Positions 36,428-45,864 of a stretch of 64,000 bases of DNA are shown one piece after another (position 1 is the stretch's first letter; the number at the start of each line of letters is the position of its first letter). The DNA lies in contig NZ_LXWK01000015.1 of NCBI RefSeq assembly GCF_001669775.1, positions 310,001-374,000 on the forward strand, given 5' to 3'. The stretch comes from Rheinheimera sp. SA_1 (lineage in GTDB: Bacteria; Pseudomonadota; Gammaproteobacteria; Enterobacterales; Alteromonadaceae). Both the position numbers and the translations under genes were made by a program. The notes beneath the pieces are model-generated. The model was given only the letters and a program-made list of their open reading frames with translations, was not told the origin of the DNA and made no database searches.

Positions 36428-36898
36428 TTAGTTCATCGCCGACATATGCTGCAGCATGTCATACATCAAAGTGGGATCGGCCGTCGGCATGCTCAGTGGG
36501 GTTGCTGACAACCGCCGTTTGGTATGAAAACTAAGACTCTCGCTGACATCGGCTGACAATTTTTTCGGATCATGCCGCACCACCACTGCATTTGGATTCA
36601 ACAGCGACATCAAACGCCATTGGGCGTAGCCATCTGCCACCAATGCCTGATGCTGCGCATCAAATAATGCAACATCATCTTCCTGCATCGCGTAATCACG
36701 CTGTGGATTGACGCCGAGTTGCTGATACAAGGTCGGTTTTTTGGGTTCGTCAGCTAAAGGTGTCGGGAAAAACTGCGCCATTTCCTCAACGGCTGGGGAT
36801 AACATCGCCAACCATAACGAAAAATCAGCCCGATGATGGGTTTGTAACGCCTGATTTAATTGGCTCTGAAGTTGCCATTCATTGACCAGTGGGATCAT
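36428..36898 (-). CDS. Hypothetical protein
   Basis: 156 residues, soluble, helical in the first half (NEWQLQSQLNQALQTHHRAD, then FSLWLAMLSPAVEEMAQFF) and less ordered in the second. Ends in DMLQHMSAMN. I do not recognise a named family; it looks like a conserved hypothetical of Alteromonadales-type genomes. Codon use matches the neighbours. It ends directly at an ERIC-like element and starts about 100 bases from the tRNA-Tyr gene, which is on the other strand. No partner gene in an operon. Confidence 0.7.
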   Translation of the reverse strand: MIPLVNEWQLQSQLNQALQTHHRADFSLWLAMLSPAVEEMAQFFPTPLADEPKKPTLYQQLGVNPQRDYAMQEDDVALFDAQHQALVADGYAQWRLMSLLNPNAVVVRHDPKKLSADVSESLSFHTKRRLSATPLSMPTADPTLMYDMLQHMSAMN

Positions 36899-36965
36899 TT
36901 TGATATCTTTAAGCAGGAATGTGCTGACTTTATCGGCAATCAGTTCAGTTTCTGCAGTTTATTTC

Positions 36966-36993
36966 TTTACAACAGCCAATGATTTGATAAGAT
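36966..36993 (+). promoter_or_regulatory. Promoter of tRNA-Tyr
   Basis: -35 TTTACA and -10 TAAGAT with a 16-base spacer, then the GC-rich discriminator GCCGGCC, typical of stringently controlled stable-RNA promoters. Transcription would start just before the tRNA 5' end. Confidence 0.7.
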
Positions 36994-37004
36994 GCCGGCC
37001 ACGT

Positions 37005-37089
<85 letters not shown>

Positions 37090-37292
37090 TTTCAACTGCC
37101 ACTTCTGCTTTTGTTCGCTCGAAATGTCCAAACTAAACTACAAAAAAATCATAACGCTCTGAATAGACAAAACAATGAATTGTCTTTGCCCTAACAATAT
37201 CGCCTCTGTTAGTCTCAATTTTTACTCCAGCTTGCTTAATCGCTAAACGTTTCCCACACTGAAGCAACATAATTGCAATCTGGTATTGTTGC

Positions 37293-38930
37293 ATGCTTAA
37301 ACTACAGCTATCTGGTTTAATGGTGTTGGTCGTCGACGATCAGCGGCCGTTTCAGGTGATGCTTAAAGGGATTTTAAATAGTTTGGGAATAGCCCACATT
37401 CATTTTGCCAATCATGGTGAACAAGCACTGCAACGTTGCAGTCAGAATGAATACGATTTGTTGTTTGTTGATTACAACCTTGGCCCCGGCAAAAACGGTC
37501 GGCAATTATTAGCTGATTTACGTCAGAAACAACTGCTCAAAGCCAGTAGCATTTTTATTATTGTGACAGGCGAAAATACCGTGACTATGGTGATGAGCGC
37601 GGTTGAACTGGAACCCGACGACTATCTGATTAAACCCTTTTCCCAAAGTTTATTAAAAAGCCGTTTGCAAAAACTGGCAGAAAAAAAGCAGCAACTGGCA
37701 GCTTTGTATCAGGCGTTATTGCAACAACAACCGGAACAGATTATTCAGCTTTGCCGTCAGGAAATTGCCTCAGCCGGCCGTTATGAGCAATTTTGCCGGC
37801 GGGTGCTGGCCGAAACTTTATTTGAACAACAATGCTTCGACGAACTTGAACTGTTACTGTCCGACAGCATGAGTCAACGCCGGCCTAGCTGGGCTTTGCT
37901 GCTGGAAGCCAAATTCCGCTTACAACAACAGGATTACCCGCGTTGTCTGGAAATATGTCAGGAATCTATTGAAATCAACCGGCTATGCGCGCAGGCCTAC
38001 GATTTACAGGCCAGCTGCCAATTGGCGCAAGGCGACCTTGAAGCCGCAATGACGAGCATCAATCAGGCTCTCGCTATCGCACCTTATCATTTACCACGGC
38101 AATATCTGACACTGAAAGTCGCCCGTGCTGCCGGGCAAATTCCGGAAATGGTCTCGGCCAGTAAGCAAATTTTTGATTTAACCAGAAAAACCAGCCAGCA
38201 GGATATCAGCCACCTGTTTAATTACATTCGAACCATGCTTGATGCGATTGGCAACACCACCGACGCCAGTAAACGCAATCGGTTACAGCAAGAAACCTTA
38301 TTGACGTTACATCGTAGCCAAAACGACGAGCAGCTGATCCGCGATACCAATTTTGACCGATTTGAACAAATTTGTGTCGCGCGGCTGGAGGCGTTGGATG
38401 GCAGATTTCAGCCAGCCAAAAAGACTGCTGCCACACTGAGCCCGCAAATGGCGTTACAGGATCCGGATATTCCGGATCTGGCCATGTTGCTACTAAGTAT
38501 CGGCGAATTTGAAGATGCCAGTCAGTTTATTGCGCAGCTTTCAGACACCGAACAAAATGATCCGATCCTGAGTGACTTACTCGAACATCAACAGCAGAAA
38601 TTTGCAGGTGCAGCAGAGCAACTGGCCGAATTAAACCGTACCGGCATGCAGTTGTATCAGGAAGGGAAGTTTCAGGAGGCAATCGTCATCTTCGATCAAG
38701 CGCTCAACATCGCGCCAAGCAATACTGGCGCGGCATTAAACCTAATTCAATCGTTGCTGCAGGTTCTTGAATCACAACAAAAAAACAAGTCATTGGCGAT
38801 TTATCAGCGCTGCCGGCAAACTTTTAAACTGATCGAACATGCCCATTTGCCCGAACGGCACCAGCTGCGTTACGCTGAACTGCAAAACCAATATCAGCAA
38901 TACCGGCAAGAGCTGAAACAAAGCAGTTAA
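37293..38930 (+). CDS. Response regulator with C-terminal TPR repeats
   Basis: 545 residues. The N-terminal receiver domain (1-125) has the acidic pair Asp15-Asp16, the phospho-acceptor Asp60 in LLFVDYNLGPG, Thr92 and Lys114 in DYLIKPF, so it should be phosphorylated. The rest is helical repeats of TPR type (LEICQESIEIN, SINQALAIAP, AIVIFDQALNIAPSN). There is no DNA-binding or enzymatic output domain, which implies protein-protein output. Proteins of this layout are common in Vibrio and Shewanella. The partner kinase is not nearby. Its stop shares a TTAA palindrome with the convergent deoC stop. Confidence 0.88.
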   Translation: MLKLQLSGLMVLVVDDQRPFQVMLKGILNSLGIAHIHFANHGEQALQRCSQNEYDLLFVDYNLGPGKNGRQLLADLRQKQLLKASSIFIIVTGENTVTMVMSAVELEPDDYLIKPFSQSLLKSRLQKLAEKKQQLAALYQALLQQQPEQIIQLCRQEIASAGRYEQFCRRVLAETLFEQQCFDELELLLSDSMSQRRPSWALLLEAKFRLQQQDYPRCLEICQESIEINRLCAQAYDLQASCQLAQGDLEAAMTSINQALAIAPYHLPRQYLTLKVARAAGQIPEMVSASKQIFDLTRKTSQQDISHLFNYIRTMLDAIGNTTDASKRNRLQQETLLTLHRSQNDEQLIRDTNFDRFEQICVARLEALDGRFQPAKKTAATLSPQMALQDPDIPDLAMLLLSIGEFEDASQFIAQLSDTEQNDPILSDLLEHQQQKFAGAAEQLAELNRTGMQLYQEGKFQEAIVIFDQALNIAPSNTGAALNLIQSLLQVLESQQKNKSLAIYQRCRQTFKLIEHAHLPERHQLRYAELQNQYQQYRQELKQSS

Positions 38931-39667
38931 GCTTTTGTCGCAGCCAACAACTGATTAATCTCACCAAATAAGGTACTGGCTCCGATCCGCATCAGTTCTG
39001 GTTTCGCCAGTTGACCAGTGATTTCTTCATACATTCTCACCAGTTCCAGTGCCTGCGCCACAGTCCGAACCCCGCCAGAAGCTTTAAAACCAACCGGGCG
39101 ACCTGCCGCTGCGATGACCGTTAACATGATTCGGGCCGCTTCGTTGGTAATGCCAATCGGAACTTTGCCGGTGGAAGATTTTACAAAATCGGCGCCACTG
39201 TCGATGACGAGTTCGGTTGCTTTGCAAATTTGCTGCGGCGTGCTGAGTTCGCCGGATTCAATAATTACTTTTAAACACTGATCGCGACAGGACTGGCGCA
39301 CCAGTACCAAAAAGTCCTTTACCTGAGCACAATGCCCGGCCAGTAAAGTCCGGTATGGCAGCACACAATCAATTTCATCGGCGCCTTGTGCCAGTGCCGC
39401 TTGCACTTCGGCAACCACCAAGTCAGCAGCCAAATCACCGGAAGGAAAATTGACCACTGTAGCCAATTTTGACGGCCAAACTTGTTGCTGGATAAATAGT
39501 CTGGTCTGCCCTAAAAATTGCGGGTAGACACAAAACGCTGCCGGGCTGAATGGCGCATCAGCTTGTTGTTGCAACCATTCGTCCATCGCGCCCGCATGGT
39601 CATTGTCACTTAAACGAGTTAAATCCAACAATTTGATCAGCTGTTGTAATTTAAGTTGATTGGTCAT
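38927..39667 (-). CDS. deoC: Deoxyribose-phosphate aldolase DeoC
   Basis: Splits 2-deoxyribose-5-phosphate into glyceraldehyde-3-phosphate and acetaldehyde in deoxynucleoside catabolism. 246 residues. Schiff-base Lys163 is in FVKSSTGK, Asp100 in DEIDCVLPYR, and the second Lys in VGFKASGGVRT; all match the class I active site. It stands alone here; deoA, deoB and deoD are not in the window. Its 3' end overlaps the response-regulator 3' end by four bases. Confidence 0.95.
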   Translation of the reverse strand: MTNQLKLQQLIKLLDLTRLSDNDHAGAMDEWLQQQADAPFSPAAFCVYPQFLGQTRLFIQQQVWPSKLATVVNFPSGDLAADLVVAEVQAALAQGADEIDCVLPYRTLLAGHCAQVKDFLVLVRQSCRDQCLKVIIESGELSTPQQICKATELVIDSGADFVKSSTGKVPIGITNEAARIMLTVIAAAGRPVGFKASGGVRTVAQALELVRMYEEITGQLAKPELMRIGASTLFGEINQLLAATKA

Positions 39668-39840
39668 TGTCCTGGTCCTGTCGAAGTTCCGGTCTTTCCC
39701 AGCAAAACATAGGGTACTGTCTTTCGTGGGGATAACCGGTTTATCAATTATTTTGTGGCTGGATTAAAACAGAATTTAGGCAGAAAATTAAGTGGCATGC
39801 GGCGATTAACCGGATGATCTCAGATTTTAATCATCTGCTG

Positions 39841-40560
39841 TTAGTCTTGTGAATCGAGTACCAGTAGCTGCTGATGCTGTAAAAACCAGGTTCGCGCCTC
39901 TTTTTCCCGTGGATAATAACTGCTCAGAAATTGCCAAAATGCCGGTGAGTGATCCATATGCCGACGATGCGCCAGTTCGTGTACCACCACGTAATCGGCA
40001 ATCCACGAAGGTGCCAGCATCAGCCGCCAGTTAAAACTCACTACACCGCTGGCACTGCAGGTGCCCCATTTTTGTTTCCAGTTCTTAATTTCAACCGCCG
40101 TCACACTGACAGCCATCTGCTGCTGCCAATAGACCACCCGCTCCATAAACCAGCTTTGAGCCTGAAGTTGATACCAACTCTGTAACAGCTGCAGGGTTTT
40201 GGCGCGGTGATTTTCGGTTTTAACCCGTTTTGATAATTGCACCCAGAGCTGCATGCCCTCGCGGCACACCGCGTTGTGACTATCCGGCACAATTTTTAAC
40301 TGCAGTTGTTCATCAAGCAGTGGCAATTGTTGCAGAGCCAGATAATCAGGGACTGCGGCGACTGTCGCCTGACGTTGCAGGTGATGCTGGATCCACTGCC
40401 GCTTTTGCGCCACAAACTGATCAATGTGAAACTTATCAACATAATCAGGCGCTAACACCGCTAGTTGCCCCTGACGAATTTGCAACGCCACACTACGCCG
40501 GCGACTGGAGCGTTTTAGCTGATAACGGATGGCACTGAACTGGCAAATTTCCAACGGCAA
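39841..40560 (-). CDS. YgjP-type (DUF45) zinc metallopeptidase
   Basis: 239 residues. The C-terminal half carries the zinc motif VVHELAHRRHMDHSPAFW (HExxH with the downstream His), preceded by KWGTCSASGVVSFNWRLM, the marks of the M48-related YgjP/DUF45 family. The N-terminal region (RRRSVALQIRQGQLAV) is the usual small domain of these proteins. No signal peptide or membrane segment. Substrate unknown. Single gene on the minus strand. Confidence 0.87.
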   Translation of the reverse strand: MPLEICQFSAIRYQLKRSSRRRSVALQIRQGQLAVLAPDYVDKFHIDQFVAQKRQWIQHHLQRQATVAAVPDYLALQQLPLLDEQLQLKIVPDSHNAVCREGMQLWVQLSKRVKTENHRAKTLQLLQSWYQLQAQSWFMERVVYWQQQMAVSVTAVEIKNWKQKWGTCSASGVVSFNWRLMLAPSWIADYVVVHELAHRRHMDHSPAFWQFLSSYYPREKEARTWFLQHQQLLVLDSQD

Positions 40561-40722
40561 CTCACACTCTCTGAGGTTTGGCGATAGGTGGCAGCTTAAC
40601 TGAGCAGCGGGGCTTTGGGCAAGCCAGCGCTTCGCAAGGCGGAATAGTTAGTGCTATCATCGTGGCATCCGGCAATCGCCACTTTCAACACGATTAGCAC
40701 TTCTGGCAGGTTTAGTTCAACT

Positions 40723-41532
40723 ATGAAAATCATCTCTTTTAACATTAATGGCTTGCGTGCCAGACCTCATCAACTGCAGGCGTTGGTCGAACAACATCAG
40801 CCCGACTTTCTTGGCCTGCAGGAAATTAAAGTCCATGACGACGAATTCCCGATGGCTGACGTGCAACCACTGGGTTATCAGGTGTACCATTTTGGTCAGA
40901 AAGGTCATTACGGCGTGGCTATTTTAAGTAAAACACCAGCCGATTCGATGCTCTATGGCTTCCCGACCGATGCAGAGGATGCACAACGCCGGATGTTAAT
41001 TGGTCGCTGGACCCTGGCCGATGGTCGGAAATTTACCTTGCTCAACGGATATTTTCCACAAGGTGAAAGCCGTGACCACGAATTCAAATTTCCGGCTAAA
41101 TTGAAGTTTTATGCTGATTTAATGACTTATCTTGAACAAAATCATCAACCTGATGAACTGATTGCTGTGATTGGCGATATCAATATTTCGCCGTTGGATG
41201 TCGATATTGGCATTGGTGAAGCAAATCGTAAACGTTGGTTAAAAGAAGGCAAATGTTCATTTTTGCCGGAAGAGCGTGACATCCTGCAGCGGTTAAAGGA
41301 CTGGGGTTTAATTGACACCTTCCGCGCTCTGCACCCTGATCGCACCGAGCGTTACAGCTGGTTTGATTATCGCTCTAAAGGATTTGATGATAACCGCGGC
41401 TTACGCATTGACGTGGTGATGGCGACCCAACCTTTGGCCGATTTGTGTATCGCTTCTGATGTGGATTATGAGCTACGATCGATGGAACGACCTTCAGACC
41501 ATGCCCCGGTTTGGTCGGAGTTTAAACTCTGA
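40723..41532 (+). CDS. xthA: Exodeoxyribonuclease III XthA
   Basis: AP endonuclease and 3'-5' exonuclease of base excision repair. 269 residues from the ATG at 40723 (E. coli 268). The first residues [14 protein letters not shown], Glu34 in [15 protein letters not shown], and the C-terminal SDHAPVW are the active-site elements. The longer frame reaching 40651 has no support. A strong terminator follows. Confidence 0.95.
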   Translation: MKIISFNINGLRARPHQLQALVEQHQPDFLGLQEIKVHDDEFPMADVQPLGYQVYHFGQKGHYGVAILSKTPADSMLYGFPTDAEDAQRRMLIGRWTLADGRKFTLLNGYFPQGESRDHEFKFPAKLKFYADLMTYLEQNHQPDELIAVIGDINISPLDVDIGIGEANRKRWLKEGKCSFLPEERDILQRLKDWGLIDTFRALHPDRTERYSWFDYRSKGFDDNRGLRIDVVMATQPLADLCIASDVDYELRSMERPSDHAPVWSEFKL

Positions 41533-41554
41533 GCCTCTTTGGCAATTACCACAG

Positions 41555-41582
41555 ATGGCCGCATAGAGCGGCCATTTTTTAT
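41555..41582 (+). terminator. Terminator after xthA
   Basis: Stem ATGGCCGC/GCGGCCAT with loop ATAGA, followed by TTTTTTATT. Confidence 0.88.
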
Positions 41583-41658
41583 TGGGAAGTATGTTGATTG
41601 AGAAAGATTTTCTCGAGCAAGTAACACAAAAATCTGTACCGGGAAATCCAACTATTGG

Positions 41659-42105
41659 TTACAACCACTGCCGGATAAAAGTTTTATCCAGTTGATTCAC
41701 CGCCACATTCAACACGCCAGCCAAATCCTGATAACAAGGCTTGTTCGCAGCAACCGGCAGCGCCACACCGTTTTGTTTGAGTTTGTCGCTAATTTCCAAA
41801 TACCAGCGCAAAATAGCTGGCGGCAACGGCGACGCGGCGCGCGCACCTAACCAGTACCAACCTTGCAATGGCAGCGATAATAGGAAAAACGCCGATGCCA
41901 GTGCTTGCGCCAGGTAATTCTGCCCCAGCCATTGCAACTGCACCACCACTGACAAAATACTCAGCGCCGGCAGAACCTGCTGGCCGAATCGGGTTAGACG
42001 GATCACCTGATTTTCCGGAAATACCGAATTTAATTCGTTCACCAACGGCCAGACTTTGCTGTATTGCACCCCTTGTTGCAGGGTCATCATTAAACTACTT
42101 TGCAT
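41659..42105 (-). CDS. yfbV: UPF0208 membrane protein YfbV
   Basis: 148 residues with two membrane helices (about 45-90). QYSKVWPL near the N-terminus, VIRLTRF, PLPPAILRWYLEI and the C-terminal NQLDKTFI correspond closely to E. coli YfbV, which is reported to limit spread of Ter macrodomain organisation together with MatP. Start ATG at 42105 preceded by GAGGGG; the longer frame to 42207 is not needed. In E. coli yfbV precedes ackA-pta; those genes are not seen here. Confidence 0.85.
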   Translation of the reverse strand: MQSSLMMTLQQGVQYSKVWPLVNELNSVFPENQVIRLTRFGQQVLPALSILSVVVQLQWLGQNYLAQALASAFFLLSLPLQGWYWLGARAASPLPPAILRWYLEISDKLKQNGVALPVAANKPCYQDLAGVLNVAVNQLDKTFIRQWL

Positions 42106-42732
42106 TTTGAACCCCTCAGGTTGCCTGCAGCGACCATACCCTTTTACCATAGCATAGTTCTGATCCGGGCTCACGGCTCCTGCATCACACCTAAAGTCAA
42201 TCAGCACTCGTCTGCATGAAAACTAACCAGACACTTTTTCATTCTATCTGGTTATATCCCCTCGTTTTGGCTGTTTCCGCACCGGGAAACAACATTGTCA
42301 GCTGTTGAACAGATCCAATTTGGCTTTTTTTAAGCTCTTCAGACAACATTCAGAAAATCCAGAAATAACAAAAAATATGCCATTACATATTTCCTATACA
42401 TTTCATGATGATAACAACTATAAACAGAGAAGTGCACAAAGTTACCCACAGAATCTGTGGACAACTTTTTTCAGATAAACTGCAGCTTCCAGCTAGATGC
42501 CGGTAAATTTGATAGTTACAAATAGCAACTTCATGACAATTTAATGTCGAAACGGATAAAATTCCATGTCACTGTTAAACTGCTTTTTCAGAAACACAGG
42601 ACCCTGCTGTATCGGCAAGCCATAGCGCTGAAAATTTCTGTGGAAAAAAATCAACTTTCTCCACCCAAAACCGGAATAATTGGGTACTATCAAAGCTCTG
42701 CATCATCAGCTACCAGCCGGAGAAATATTGGC
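42106..42732. other. Long divergent intergenic region (627 bases) between yfbV and the EIIA gene
   Basis: No coding frame of its own; open frames here run into neighbouring genes. It contains an AT-rich part (42310-42420) and a DnaA-box-like palindrome (42441-42465), with TGTGGAAAA further down (42638-42646). It must hold the promoters of yfbV and the EIIA operon. Confidence 0.6.
42441..42465. promoter_or_regulatory. Inverted DnaA-box-like pair
   Basis: TTACCCACA and, inverted, TTGTCCACA are each one base from the DnaA consensus TTATNCACA and form one palindrome centred near 42453. It could be bound by DnaA or another palindrome-binding regulator. Not supported beyond sequence. Confidence 0.35.
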
Positions 42733-43257
42733 ATGCCTGCCCCCTTTGGCAATTTGCATCTGGTTCACAGTCTGCCAGCCCAGCATGGAATATCCGTTGC
42801 CAGCCCGCTGAGCGGTTTAATTTTGCCGCTACATCAGGCAAACGAAGCATTGGTTGCGGCCGGCCTTTGCGGTGAAGGTGTACTTATCCAGCTCCAGGGC
42901 AATCGATTGCTCGCGCCTTTTGACGGTAGTTGCCAACGACTGGATCAGGCCGGCCAGCACATTATTTTGCGCCAACACAATGGTTTACGATTAGACATTC
43001 ACTTTCCACCACAATGCCTCGAGCATCACGGCAAAGGTTTTGATTGGCAAATTCCGGAACAAACCACAATGAATAAAGGGCAATGCCTGCTGCAATTTGA
43101 TTTGGCATTGTTCTCAAACTGGCTGGACGCGCCTTATTGCATGATAACCCTGCCCCAATATAACAAATTCAATCGGATCTGGAGTCGTCCTTGTTACCAT
43201 CAGGCGCTCGTTGATCCGCTGTTTTTAATTGAACCCAAAACCGCCGAACCCGGTTAA
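42733..43257 (+). CDS. Stand-alone EIIA-Glc-like PTS protein
   Basis: 174 residues from the ATG at 42733, with GGAG about ten bases upstream. The single domain is the glucose-family EIIA: SVASPLSGLI, NRLLAPFDGSC, and the two active-site histidines at 76 (GQHIIL) and 90 (LDIHF), at the spacing of E. coli EIIA-Glc, followed by GKGFDW. So phosphotransfer may be possible. No ptsH or ptsI is adjacent. The C-terminal part (after ~120) diverges from Crr. It heads a tightly packed operon with yffB, dapE, an M15 peptidase and a DUF2897 gene, an unusual place for a PTS protein. It may be regulatory rather than a sugar transporter component. Confidence 0.8.
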   Translation: MPAPFGNLHLVHSLPAQHGISVASPLSGLILPLHQANEALVAAGLCGEGVLIQLQGNRLLAPFDGSCQRLDQAGQHIILRQHNGLRLDIHFPPQCLEHHGKGFDWQIPEQTTMNKGQCLLQFDLALFSNWLDAPYCMITLPQYNKFNRIWSRPCYHQALVDPLFLIEPKTAEPG

Positions 43258-43282
43258 CCCAACTTCTGAAAAGTCACTGCTT

Positions 43283-43636
43283 ATGATTAAAATTTACGGT
43301 ATAAAAAACTGCGATACGATGAAAAAAGCCCGGCTGTTTTTAACAGAACATCAGCTTGCGCATCAATTTATCGATTATCGTGTTGATGGTCTGGACGCGG
43401 CATTAATAAACCATTTTTGCCAGCAGCTCGACTGGCAATTGTTACTGAATACTCGTGGCACCACCTTTCGCACCTTGCCGGATGAGGCAAAAGCTAATCT
43501 TGACCAAGAAAAAGCCATTGCGCTGATGTTGGCCCAGCCCGCCATCATCAAAAGGCCGGTACTGGACATCGACGGCCAGCTTCACCTTGGTTTTAGCCAG
43601 GATCAATATCAGCAGTTATTTAAGAGTGCCGTATGA
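43283..43636 (+). CDS. yffB: ArsC-family reductase YffB
   Basis: 117 residues, thioredoxin-like ArsC/Spx fold. [13 protein letters not shown] places a single cysteine at residue 10 and [10 protein letters not shown] follows at the expected distance; Spx-type CxxC is absent. E. coli YffB is likewise next to dapE. Its biochemical role is not settled. The ATG of dapE overlaps its stop (ATGA), so the pair is coupled. The longer frame reaching 43229 overlaps the EIIA gene and is not used. Confidence 0.9.
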   Translation: MIKIYGIKNCDTMKKARLFLTEHQLAHQFIDYRVDGLDAALINHFCQQLDWQLLLNTRGTTFRTLPDEAKANLDQEKAIALMLAQPAIIKRPVLDIDGQLHLGFSQDQYQQLFKSAV

Positions 43637-44814
43637 ATCAGTTTAGCGCCCCCCACCACACGAACGGTCATGCCACCCCGTCAGAACTAAGCCCGGTCGT
43701 TGAATTGACTCAGCAATTAATCCGCCGCGCTTCAGTGACTCCAGCCGATGAAGGCTGTCAGCAACTGATGGCCGAGCGTTTGGCCAAACTCGGTTTTAAC
43801 ATTGAATCGATGTTTTTCGAAGATACGTTAAACCTGTGGGCGCGCCGTGGTCAGGGTAAACCGTTGTTTTGTTTTGCTGGTCACACCGATGTGGTACCCA
43901 CTGGTCCGGTTGAACAGTGGCACACTCCGCCGTTTGAACCGGCCATTATCGACGGCATGATTTATGGCCGCGGTACTGCCGATATGAAAGGCTCACTGGC
44001 GGCGATGATTATCGCCACCGAACGCTTTTTGGCGAAAAACCCCGAACTTAGCGGTGATATCGCGTTTTTAATTACTTCGGATGAAGAAGGGCCGTTTATT
44101 AATGGCACCAAAAGAGTGATTGAAGTACTGGAAGCACGGCAGGAAAAAATCCACTGGTGCTTAGTCGGCGAGCCTTCCAGCACCGCAGAAGTCGGTGATG
44201 TGATTAAAAACGGCCGCCGTGGCTCGTTAACCGGTTATTTGACGGTGAAAGGTGTGCAGGGTCATGTGGCTTACCCACATTTAGTGGTCAACCCAATTCA
44301 TCGCGCAGCACCGGCTTTGGCAGCGCTGAGTCAGGAAGTGTGGGATCACGGTAATGAGTTTTTTCCTGCCACCAGTTTTCAGATTTCTAACATCCATGCA
44401 GGCACTGGCGCCACTAATGTGGTGCCCGGCGAGCTGACCTTAACCTTTAATTTTCGCTATAGCACCGAAGTCACTGCCGAGCAATTACAACAACGGGTGT
44501 TGGCGATTTTGGATCAGCATCAGTTGCAGTATCAGCTCGACTGGATCCTGAACGGTTTGCCATTTTTAACTGACAGCGGTTCGTTAGTGGCGGCCGCAGT
44601 CAAAGCGGTTGAACAAAGCCGAGGTTTTACCCCATCGCTGGAAACAACCGGCGGCACCTCAGATGGTCGGTTTATTGCGCCAACCGGCGCTCAGGTACTG
44701 GAACTCGGGCCTTGCAATGGCACCATTCATAAAATTAATGAATGTGTCAAAGTGGCTGATTTAGAGCTGTTAACCGATATGTACGAGTCCATTCTGGAAC
44801 AGATGCTGACCTGA
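43633..44814 (+). CDS. dapE: Succinyl-diaminopimelate desuccinylase DapE
   Basis: Converts N-succinyl-L,L-diaminopimelate to L,L-DAP for lysine and peptidoglycan. 393 residues, about 18 longer than E. coli because of an N-terminal extension (residues 1-18). The di-zinc ligands are present: His84 (FAGHTDVVP), Asp117 ([10 protein letters not shown]), Glu151/Glu152 (TSDEEGP), and a C-terminal His in NGTIHKINE. The ATG overlaps the yffB stop and the stop shares a base with the next ATG. Confidence 0.96.
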   Translation: MNQFSAPHHTNGHATPSELSPVVELTQQLIRRASVTPADEGCQQLMAERLAKLGFNIESMFFEDTLNLWARRGQGKPLFCFAGHTDVVPTGPVEQWHTPPFEPAIIDGMIYGRGTADMKGSLAAMIIATERFLAKNPELSGDIAFLITSDEEGPFINGTKRVIEVLEARQEKIHWCLVGEPSSTAEVGDVIKNGRRGSLTGYLTVKGVQGHVAYPHLVVNPIHRAAPALAALSQEVWDHGNEFFPATSFQISNIHAGTGATNVVPGELTLTFNFRYSTEVTAEQLQQRVLAILDQHQLQYQLDWILNGLPFLTDSGSLVAAAVKAVEQSRGFTPSLETTGGTSDGRFIAPTGAQVLELGPCNGTIHKINECVKVADLELLTDMYESILEQMLT

Positions 44815-45491
44815 TGGACCATTCCTTGCTGCTAACCGGCCGCGAGCCGCCAGATCTGGTTGACATTGGCACTTTGCAACTGGAGCGCCAAACCGCTGCG
44901 GCCTTTACACAAATGCAATATGCCGCAGCGCAGGATGGTTTTGATCTGCAGCTGGTATCGGGCTATCGCAGTTTTGATCGGCAAGCAGCAATTTGGCGCG
45001 CCAAACTGACAGGCTTAAGGCCGGTATTTGATGCCCGGCAGCAAAAACTTGATCTCGCTACCTTGCAAGGTTTTGCCAAACTGGAAGCAGTATTGCTGTA
45101 TTCGGCTTTGCCGGGCGCCAGCCGTCACCATTGGGGCACCGATTTTGATTTGTATGACGCTGCTGCGGTTGACCGTGACTATCAGGTGCAATTGTTGGAA
45201 CATGAGTATCACGCAGGTGGCCCGTTCGCGCCGATGTGCGAATGGCTCGCGGTGCATGCCTTTGAATTTGGGTTCTTTTTACCTTATCGCCAGTATCGTG
45301 GGGGCGTGGCGGCTGAACCCTGGCATTTAAGTTATTTGCCCTTGTCCGGGCCTTATTTGCAACGTTTTTCACTTCAAATGCTGCAACAAGCAGTTGAGAA
45401 TGCCGATTTACCTGAACAAACCTTGATCCTGCAACAGTTACCGGTCATCTTTGAGCGATATGTCTCCACTATTTGTGATGCACTTGCATGA
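44814..45491 (+). CDS. M15-family D-Ala-D-Ala carboxypeptidase (VanY-like)
   Basis: 225 residues with no obvious signal peptide. The zinc site is seen in SRHHWGTDFDLY (His and Asp) and EPWHLSY (His), with LQLVSGYRSFDRQ upstream as in VanY-type enzymes. It may trim peptidoglycan peptides; the missing export signal leaves cellular location uncertain. Position next to dapE fits a cell-wall link. It starts one base inside the dapE stop, and its own end overlaps the DUF2897 gene by four bases. Confidence 0.85.
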   Translation: MDHSLLLTGREPPDLVDIGTLQLERQTAAAFTQMQYAAAQDGFDLQLVSGYRSFDRQAAIWRAKLTGLRPVFDARQQKLDLATLQGFAKLEAVLLYSALPGASRHHWGTDFDLYDAAAVDRDYQVQLLEHEYHAGGPFAPMCEWLAVHAFEFGFFLPYRQYRGGVAAEPWHLSYLPLSGPYLQRFSLQMLQQAVENADLPEQTLILQQLPVIFERYVSTICDALA

Positions 45492-45757
45492 GCCTGACTT
45501 TTATTCTGATTTTACTACTGGTGATTGGCATCGTGTTTGCCAATATTGCCTTGCTGCGTTTTGGTAGTAAACCGATGCCGGTAAAGGACAAAAAACCGCA
45601 CACAGCTTCAGACACTGCAGCGCCCGGAAAAACCCAAGCCGCCACGACCAGCGCAATGCCATTAACAACTACGCCGACTGAACCCGGTAAAAACACGATT
45701 GAAAGTAATAAAACCAGTCCCGCGGATAGTAACGACAGCGGCTCCGGCGGTGACTAA
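45488..45757 (+). CDS. DUF2897-like small membrane protein
   Basis: 89 residues. One N-terminal membrane helix (residues 3-23, LTFILILLLVIGIVFANIAL) followed by FGSKP and a low-complexity tail rich in Thr, Ser, Pro and Ala. The N-terminal part resembles DUF2897 proteins of Alteromonadales; the long tail is probably disordered. The ATG overlaps the stop of the M15 gene. Last gene of the EIIA-yffB-dapE operon. No function known. Confidence 0.65.
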   Translation: MSLTFILILLLVIGIVFANIALLRFGSKPMPVKDKKPHTASDTAAPGKTQAATTSAMPLTTTPTEPGKNTIESNKTSPADSNDSGSGGD

Positions 45758-45864
45758 CCGCCAGGCGGCTATGCGTGTTAGCTGCGTCCGATCCAGATGA
45801 TGCAGATACAGATGGTTAACTTACAACTGATTGAGCGACAAGTGCTGCTGGTCAAATCTTGTCA

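Noticed and set aside
42433-42470. Chromosomal origin oriC
   Set aside because: Only two near-consensus boxes, no cluster, no dnaA, mnmG or mioC next to it.
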